A program made the position numbers and the translations under genes. A stretch of DNA of 9,589 nucleotides from JAZRUF01 sp045636205 (GTDB taxonomy: Bacteria > Bacillota > Clostridia > Oscillospirales > JAAYXM01). Below the pieces are notes generated by a model. It worked only from the letters and a program-made list of their open reading frames with translations, did no database searches and was not told where the DNA came from. The stretch is taken from the NCBI GenBank assembly GCA_045636205.1, contig JAZTXE010000109.1, forward strand, positions 1 to 9,589, written 5' to 3'. Positions 1 to 9,400 of the stretch are shown here, piece after piece (position 1 is the stretch's first letter; each line of letters starts with the position of its first letter).

Positions 1-1
1 T

Positions 2-403
2 ATACACACCCAAAGTATAGTCGCAGCAGCAAACTATGTTTATGTAACAAACACTAATGCTGACCATTTTGCACCGCTTGCAATAAAAGTCCCCGCAGGT
101 ACGTACAGAGTGTTCATGAAAACACCTGCAGGAACCCTCCCTAACGACCATCAAGGCAAGGCTACGTTTAAAATCGGCGGATATGTAGGAAACAAAGCAT
201 GGGATTATGTAGGCAATGACATTCAGGTTCTCGGCAGCTACGATTTTAAAGCTGAGGGCGCAATGAACAACCTGCATATGTTTGAGAACACCGTGACGCT
301 GCCGGAAACCGAAGGAAATCTCCATCATCTTGCAATCTGCAACAATACAGGCGGCAACTGGTCGGGCGCTAAAATCGAAGCGCTCTACTTCGTTCCGGTT
401 GAT
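2..403 (+). other. Module A: carbohydrate-binding-like beta-sandwich (N-terminally cut)
   Basis: Residues 1-134. The window opens inside this module. It carries the strand GTYRVFMKT (from residue 33), which matches the G-x-Y core strand of modules B-F. A later segment (KIEALYFVPVD) closes the fold just before module B. Alternating hydrophobic residues, many aromatics and a lack of catalytic motifs suggest a CBM6/35-like jelly-roll or similar non-catalytic fold. The fold is inferred from pattern only; no family is recognised. Confidence 0.45.
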
Positions 404-3400
404 ACCATAAATCTGGCATTCAGCAACGACCCGGAAGCCAAGCTCTCCGGAAACTTTGACGGTGCACCGGTTGTCACAAAGTGGAGTGATGCATATACGA
501 ATCAGCTCTCCTACGCAGCTACCGGCATGGTATGGTCCGGGCTCTCAACCGGAAAATTGAGAAATTGGAATACCACCGCCGGATTCTTTCACTACGCCTA
601 TGATGCAGGCGTTGAGTCCACCATTACATATAATTTCTTCGTTCCGCAGGACGGAAGATATAAAGTTGAACTCACCTCGGGCGGAAATCATAAGGATTAC
701 GGAAAACTGCATTTAGATATCGGCGAGGAGCGTGTCGGCTACTATGACTTCTCCGACTCTTCCGCACCTGCCACGCAGAGACTGCAGGATGTTGAGCTGA
801 CCGCCGGCCTTAACACTCTGACAATAACCACAAACGAAGCAGGCGCATATTCAACACCCGCAAGCGGATATTATGTCCGCCCCAAGTCGGCCACGCTGAC
901 ACTCCTGAGCGAAGACGACCCGGCTTTTGAATATCTCTTTGCGGCTAAAGTTTCGTCGGTTCTCGAATTTGTCGGCGATACCGCGCAAATAGAGCTCTCC
1001 GGCAAAGGCTTTGATATTGACCCGTCAAGACTTATTGCAACCTACACCACAGGTTCAGGCACTGACGATGTGTTTAAAGTCACCTCCAACGGCGCAGTAA
1101 GCGCAGTCGGCACAGGTACTGACACTATCAAGCTGACCGCCAAATACTTCATTAAAGATGACCCCGAAACCGGAGACCCGGTTTATTCCGAACTGTTCGA
1201 GCATGAATTTGACGCAATTACCATAAGCGAAAAACCCGATTATATTGCGGCAAGATTTTCCAATGACCCGAACGGCACATACGCAAATCATCAGTCGTTG
1301 CAGGGCGATGACTTTATCAACTGGGGCAAAAACTATGTAAACCAGCTCTCTTATGACACAACCGGCACGGAATTCAAGATATGCACGGGCAAGGTTGTTG
1401 TCTGGTCGACTAACGCGGATTACTTTGAGTTCCTTTATGACCTCGACCATACATCTCCGACCTCCATCACCTACAACATTGAGGTACCGCAGACTGGAAC
1501 GTATAAGGTTGACTTTCTCGCAGGCGACCGAAACAACGCATACGGCAAGCTTTACCTCAATATAGACGGTAAGGACCTGGGTTATTACGATTTCTCTGAC
1601 ACATCGGATTCAAACCAGCTTACTAAGAGAATGTCAAACGTATACCTCGAAGAAGGCATCCGCACTATTACCATCACAGCCGATGACGGCGGCAAGAACT
1701 CCTCCGGATGGCGGCTTACCGTCTGCCCGAAGGGCGTAAACTTAAAACTTATAAAGCCGGATGAGCCGGCTTTTGAATACGGCATTAAGGCAGAGCTTTC
1801 CGAAAAGCCTCGCTATGTCGGCGACTCGTCGAAAATAGAAGTCATAGGCGAAAGCGTATATCTCGATGAGAATAACCTGACCGTAACATACAGCACACTC
1901 TCCGGAAATAACAACGTTTTCACCATTAGTCCGGACGGCATCCTCACCGCTTCAGGCGCGGGTACCGACGCAATAAAAGTATCTACATTATATAAAGGGA
2001 ATGCCACGCCGGTCGAGTATGAACTCCCTCCGATTACAATACTTGAGCGTCCGGCGCAGTCTGCCCACACAATTGAATTTTCAAAAGGTCTCAATGAAGA
2101 CGATACAGCTATCCACAATATCGTAAACATAGACAACTTTGGTTGGGAAGTAGTGCTCAGCGGCACCTCCGCATTCATTGGCACTCCGGCATACTTCGCC
2201 GCAAGAAACGGAAGCGTATTCCTGCGCATGCCTTCAGCAAACGAAATGCTTACCATCCGCACATATGTCCCGGTCGGCGGAGTATACGACATTGACTTCA
2301 CCGGCATAAAAACCGCGGACACCGGTGCATGGGAAGTATACGTTGACGATGCAAAAATCGGCGAATACAGCTTTAAATCAAGTGGCGCAGATTTAAATCA
2401 GGCAATCACCACCCGCATAGGCAAGGTAAACTTTGCAACCGCGGGCTACAAGACAATCTCCTTCCGCAGAATATATGATGACGGTGTCACTGACACCAGC
2501 AAAGGCGCAAACTTCTCGCTTGTTTCACTCAGCTTTGTTCCGTTTGTTGCCGCGGTTCCCGAATTCAGTGTTAAACCCGTCACTCCGATAGACTACACAG
2601 GTCAGTCTGCCGAACTCAAGGTTATCGCAAAAATCGGCGATGTCTTAGTTTCACCGGCACTTCTCAACCTTGTGTACAACTCGTCAAACCCCGCTGTTGC
2701 AACGGTTTCGCCCGACGGCACCGTTACAGCAACAGGCGAGGGCAAGGTTGCCATTACGGTTTCCGGCTCATATAACACTCACCCGCTCGAATATAAAATC
2801 GAACGCACAATCCTCCCCATGCCGTCAAAGGGCGAGAATATTCTCGTTACCTTCGGTGACAACCCGGAGATTGACGGCGAAATAAACGACGGCTTGTACG
2901 CGCCGTCTCTCGCCGGTACGGTTCCCGCTACAATCGAGCAGCACGGCTGGGAGGTTGACGGCGACAGTAACACAAACGGCAGCTGGTACTACAGAGAGGA
3001 CCACCTGCACATAAGACCGAGTGCCGGTGCGGTCACTGCATTTAAAGTGCATGTGCCCATCGACGGATATTACAGACTTGATTTAACCACGTACAAAAAA
3101 GGTGCGGGCAGCGCAAGTGTGGATATCGCGGTTGACGAGTCCTATGTCGGCAATGCAACCTGTAACACGATATTCGAAGAAGAGGCCGGCGAAACCGTAC
3201 GCACAAATCCGGTATTCCTCAAAAACGGCTACCATGTAATAAAGCTTATAACCACCGACCCGGGTGCCGGAAATCACTTCTTTATCAAGAAGTTTGAACT
3301 TGTCGCACTTGAAGGAAAACCCGTGCTTGAGAGCGTTGAATGCACCATCGGAAACACCAAACTCTATCCGGGCGAGCAGACTCCGTTTTCCGCGGATGCA

Positions 3401-6400
3401 ATCGTCTCAGGCGGGAGCGCGTACTTCTTCGAGGAAGGCTCTGCCGACAGCATGACCTATTCCTCTGATAACACCACCGTTGCAACCGTATCTCCCGACG
3501 GAACCGTGCACGCACTTACCCCGGGCACCGCTAATATTATAGCCACCGCGGTAATCGACCAAAAAGTGCTCCACGGTCAAATTCAAATAACCGTTACCGA
3601 AAACTACCTCAAGACCGCATCCGCAAGCCTTTCGCAGAACACCCTTTTCCCGGACGAAAAGCCGGACGAAGAGGACGAATACGAGTATATGGCAAAGGCG
3701 CAGATTGAGGTCAAGCTGTTCTTGGATGACGACAGTATCGCAAACAACAGCTTTGCAAACATCAGTCTCGTACCCGTAAATGACAAAATAAAAATAGATG
3801 AGAACTGGGTTCTCACCGCCCTTGCACACGGCGAAAGCGGATTTAATATAGTCGCCGAGCTTGCAGGCGAGGAGATAGAAGTCTTTGTCCCGGTCACGGT
3901 CTCCGAGCGCGTAAACGAGCTTGAGTATGTCGGCCTGCAAGCGGAAAAGACTACCATCAAAATCGGCGAAAGTATCTCCGTAATCGCACGCGCTATGCAG
4001 TTTAACGGAGAAGCCTCCCCTGACGGTGAGTTTGAGGTCTTCTACGATGTACAGGACGAAAGCATACTCCGAATTGACAATGCCGGCGTTATTACAGGTC
4101 TGGCATCCGGCAGCACCAACGTTGTCGTCCACATGAAAAAAGGGCCGTTCCTCAGAAGCGGAGCACTTCTCATCACGGTTGATGACGCAATGCCGCCCGA
4201 GAAGGTTTACATCCAGTCTCCCAAGTACATTTACGAGGGAAAATCCGAGAAACTCGTTACAATTGCAGAGCTTGAAGGCGGCGTGAAAACAACCGTGCTT
4301 GACGGTGCGGTAAGCTATGAAATTTTGCCCTCCGATTCTGGACAGGTAATAGACATCTCACCTGACGGATACATAAGCGGTATCTCCGCAGGAACCGCGC
4401 AAATCAGAGCAACCGTAGAGCTCGGCGGAAAGAGTGTACCAAGCGAGGTCTTCACCGTCACGGTTCGTCAGGCAACCAACGAACATACCATCATCTATGA
4501 TTTTGCAAAATACTATCCCAAATATGAGACAGTAGACCCCAACGACATAAAAATTGAGGACGAGGGTTGGGAAATCAACAAGGAGCTTACAAGCGACCTT
4601 GTTGAAACCGTAAGAGCAGCTTACCCGCTGCGCTGCACCTTTGGTGTAGGCGGCTTCTCAACGCTCGTAGACACACTCGATACCCCGATAAAATCAGACC
4701 TCGCAATCGACTTTATGGTCAAAGAGGGCGAAGCGGGAACTTACAGCTTCGACTTCGTAGGAAACCGAAACATTTCCGGCGGTTTATTTGCTATATATAT
4801 CGACGGCGAATATATGGGTAAATATGACTTTGATCAAAGAAACCTGGGCGGAACCACTTTCAACTGCGTAAATCTGCAGGAGGGTGTGCATACAATAGTC
4901 TTCCGCGCAATTACCGGAAGTATGTCCGCTGTAAATTACCATTATATTATTTTAGGTGCTATCAGATTCCACCGTATCAGCATGGGCGATTCTTTTGCTG
5001 AACTCAGGGTCAAAGCCTCAAATCCGGGAATCATGTCAGTCGGAGAAGCTTTTGATGTCGAAGCCTCTGCAATAATGGCAGATGGCAGAGAATTTGCTTT
5101 TGACCCGTCGGATTTATGGGAGTCAAAGAGCAGGCTTTCAATCATAAGCGATGACCCGGAAATCCTGACCGTAGACGAAGAAACCGGAATAGTAACCGCG
5201 GTCTCCGAGGGTCAGGCGAACATAATTGTTTCCGCAACCATCCACGGCTACCCGACCAAAACCGCTACCATACCGGTAACCGTAGATAACAACGGCGTTG
5301 CCGCACTAACCGCAGAGCTCGGCGAAATCTCCGTCGGCGAGTCCGCACTTCCTTCATTTGTGGTAGAGACTGCTGATGGGCGCATAATGGATAACCGCTC
5401 CATCACCTTCACCGTAACAGATGTTGAAGACTCAAGCATCGTTGAAGTGGCTGCAGACGGAAAGACTCTGATAGGCAAGACCAAAGGAAGCACGACCGTC
5501 ACTTATCTGGCAAGCCTCAACGGACTCAGCGCAGAATATACTCTCACGGTTAACGTTAAGAATGCATCCGTCAGTTCAATCGCGGTCTCCGCACCGTCTT
5601 ACGTAATGCGTCCGGGCAGTGACGGCATACAACTCAAGGTGACCGGCATATCCGGAGACGGCATCGAGCTCGACCTGACAGAATCTGTTTCCTACACGAC
5701 AAACGCCCCCTCAATTCTCAACGTATCCGAAACCGGTTTCGTATCACCGGCAGGCGAAATAGGCGTGGGTGAAATTAAAGTCAGCGCGGTAGTTGACGGC
5801 GAAATCATCTCCAACACCATAAACATGAGTGTGCGTGACGGTAAAATCTCCTCAACCTACTACAGAGCGGACAGAGTTGAAACCGCCCGCGAAAACATCA
5901 ATCTTTACAGTTGGGCACAGTCGATGAAAAACACCGCGGTGCAGAAGGCAGACAAGTATCTGGAAAGACTCGATTATATTTACGATAACATAACCACCAA
6001 TGGTCTGCCGCGAACCGCCATCATGGGACACCGTGATGACCCGAATCTGTACAATTGTAAATATTGCGGCGAGTACTGGTACGATGTTCAGTACAACACC
6101 GGCGCATCACTAATGGATCAGCTCAACTCACCTTGGAAGGTTCAATGTGATGTCTGCCGCAGAAAATTCCCGTCAAACGACTTCTGGAGCTTCTACCAGA
6201 CCGGCATTGATGAGCACGGTAACTGGGATTATGAGCTTGCAAAGAAAAACGGTTCTCACCTTCTGACAAACGACCTTCATCCGGAAAAGGGTGAGGGCTG
6301 GGGTGTTGACGACGGTTACGGCTACAGAACCGGTAACATGATTACCCTCTATGTCGCGGATAAGGATTCCTACAAAACCTTTGAAGAAATCCACTATTAT

Positions 6401-9400
6401 GTGGCATTCTACAATATGCATATTTTCTATGAGTACGGAAACGGCGGCGGTCTGCTTAAGAACGCAGTCACCTCCTTGCGCGATGCATATGTATATACCG
6501 GAGATAAAAAATACGGTCGTGCAGGTGCAATCCTGGTTGACAGATTTGCAGATGTATATCCGGACATGGACCTTCAGCCGTATGCAGCGATGATAGGCAA
6601 CGGCGTGGTTCAGGCACGCGGTAAGCTCTCGGGTATGATAACCGATCCGCAAACCTCCGAGAATTTCTCCTCCGCATACGATGCATTCTTTGATATGTAT
6701 GATGACCCCGAAGTAATTTCTTATCTGTCAAAGAAAGCTGCGCAGTTTAACATGGAAAATCCCAAGACCGACGGTGAGAAAATCCGTCAGAACTGCGAGG
6801 ACGGTATCCTCCGTGCTGTATACAACGGCTGCTACGAAGGTAAGCTCTGGTCAAACTTCGGCCGCGTAATCTCGGCACTGTCTCTGGCGGCGTTGGTTCT
6901 CGACGATGAAGAAGAGAGCGGCGCATGGCTTGAATGGATGAACCGTGATACCGGCGAACTCGCCTTCCCGTACGAGTCAGGCGGCGAGCTTACTCCGAAG
7001 CTGATAAGCTCGGTTGACCGTGACGGCTACGGCGACGAAGGCTCGGTAGAATACACGCAGGGATGGGCATGGGCACTCGGCGGAGCGTCTGAATACTTAC
7101 AGCTCTATAACGAGATAAACCCACTTGCAGATAAGTATAACCTTTACAAGAACGCAAGGTATCGAAAGATGCTCACTGCAAACCTCCCGGGTTTCCTTTG
7201 CGGATTGCAGAACCCGCAGATAGGAGACAGCGGTCAGACCGCTACTATCAGCAAATCCTTCTCGACCACTATTTCCAAGTGCTTGTTGGATTTCTTCAAA
7301 TACACCAAAGATCCTATAATGGCTCAGGCGCTTTACCTGCAGTCAAGAGAAGATGTTTCCTCACTCAAGTACGACATCTTCACCGAAAACCCCGAATCTG
7401 CTCCGAATGATGTTCTCTCAGTTATCAAAGAGCACGGCGAATACGATGCGGACAAGAGTCGCAGCTTAAACGGCTTCGGATATTCAATTTTGCGCGACGG
7501 CAGCGCGGACGAAGCTGCAACGTCCAAGTACTCAAACCAAAGAAACTTCTGGATAGGCTCTATCCGCGGCTTCGGTCACAGACACCCCGACAGATTGAAC
7601 CTTGGTATTGAGGCTTTCGGCATCAACATGGGGCCCGATATGGGTTACACGCGCAACTCATGGGGCAACGAATACTCATACTGGGGGCATTCAACCCTTA
7701 GCCATAACACTGTAGTCGTAAACGAAATATCTCAGTCAGACAGCGGTCAGCCCGGCAAGCTTCTGCACTTCGATTACGGCGGAGATGTTCAGGTTATGGA
7801 CGTTGACGCAAGCCATGTATATCCGATGACCGAGGATTACAGACGAAGCATCGTAATGGTCAATATTGATGATACGACAAGCTACGGCATTGACTTCTTC
7901 CGCATCCGTGGCGGAAATGATCACCTGTACAGCTTCCACTCGCAGTCAGATGAGGTTGAATTCAACGAAGAAGTACAGTCCAAGCTCGTAGCCCAGCCGA
8001 TGGGCAGCTACGCAGGTCCGGATATCCCATGGTCCACTTCGCCGACGGCTACTGCGTACTCTTGGCTTGACCATGTGCGCCGCGCGAAGAGCCCGCAGAC
8101 CGGAAACTTCTCGGCAGACTTCAAAATCAAGGACTTCCGCAACAATTTGGGCTACGGTGTGGAAACCGACCTTCATCTGAAAATGACGATGGTAAATGAC
8201 TTTGACTTAGATGAAATCACGGTTGCTCACGGCTATCCGTCACAGTACCGCAACAACCCGAAAATGTTTGAATGGGTCCTTGCACGAAGAAAAGGTGAAA
8301 ACTTAGACACTCTGTTCACCACTGTTTTTGAACCTTATAACTTAAACTCAAACATTGAGTCCATTGAGAGCATACCCGTCGAGCGCATCGGCGGAGCGCA
8401 GGAGACCATGAAGGACACGGTCAAAGCCGTCAAAGTAACCTTCAATGGCGGCAACCGTATAGACTATGTCGTATACGCAACCAACAGTGATGTCGAATAC
8501 CGCGTAGCCGATATGTTTGACTTCCAAGGCTTCGTAGGTGTTTATACCACCGATGCAGACGGAAACCTCATCAGAGCTTACGCGCATGATGCAAGTAAAA
8601 TAGGTGAGTTAACCGGCGAGAATATCCCCGCAACAGTCGTTGACTTCACGCGCGACCTGGCAATCGAAAATACTATCACCATTTCATGTGATGTAGAAGA
8701 CGTAAACGACCTCAAGGACAAATACATCTTCATCGAAAATGACGGTATGAGCAATGCAACCTATGACATTCTGGACGCAAAGCGCGTCGGCGATAACATA
8801 GTTCTCGACATCGGTGACATATCAACCGTCAGAAGCTTGGAGGACAACAAAGACCTCTCGGCGGGATATACCTACGACTTACACGCGGGTGCAAGTGCTG
8901 AAATCCGTTCAACTCTCAGCTATGACAGAAGCTTGGAAACCAATCCTGTTGCAGATAGCCGAGTAGCAGTCGGAAGCACATTCAAACGCACAATTTCTGC
9001 TAACAGCGATAAGCCGATAACATATTCAGCTCTCGCTCTCCCTCGCGGAGCAAGCTTTAACGAGGACACTAACATCATAAGCTGGACTCCCGACAGCCAT
9101 CAGTTAGGCGAGCACAAGGTTGCAATAAAGGCATCTGACGGAGTAGTTGAAAAAACCATTAACTTTAAAGTCACGGTTTACCGAGGCATCGGCGGCAGCA
9201 GTGCTTCCGATGACAACAACTCCGGCTCAAGCAACACGCCCGAAAACAATCAGCCTGTAGTAACGCCTCCGAGCGGAAATGACGGTTCAGGTTCAGGTTC
9301 CGGCGGTGGCAGCGGAGGCGGTTCCGGTTCAGCGGGTGGCAGCGGCAACGAAAGCGGCAGCCAGCAACCCGACGATTCGGGTAATACCGATGCAGGGGAT

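Noticed and set aside
404..2047. Repeat as evidence of a recent duplication or mobile element
   Set aside because: The copies are similar in protein but share only short identical DNA stretches, and there are no terminal inverted repeats or transposase.
3407..4132. 241-codon open frame on the minus strand, the longest one opposite the main gene
   Set aside because: It lies wholly antisense to the main reading frame, has no domain or composition like a real protein, and overlaps well-defined Ig-like domains 4-6. It is a shadow of the biased codon use of the + strand gene.
6173..6652. 159-codon minus-strand open frame over the toroid
   Set aside because: It is antisense to the conserved heparinase toroid; its Cys/Val/Ile-rich product matches nothing recognisable, so it is a shadow frame.
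9284..9301. Tandem ggttca/ggttcc hexamers as a phase-variation switch
   Set aside because: The unit is six bases, so copy-number change keeps the frame and cannot switch the gene off. Only linker length could vary.
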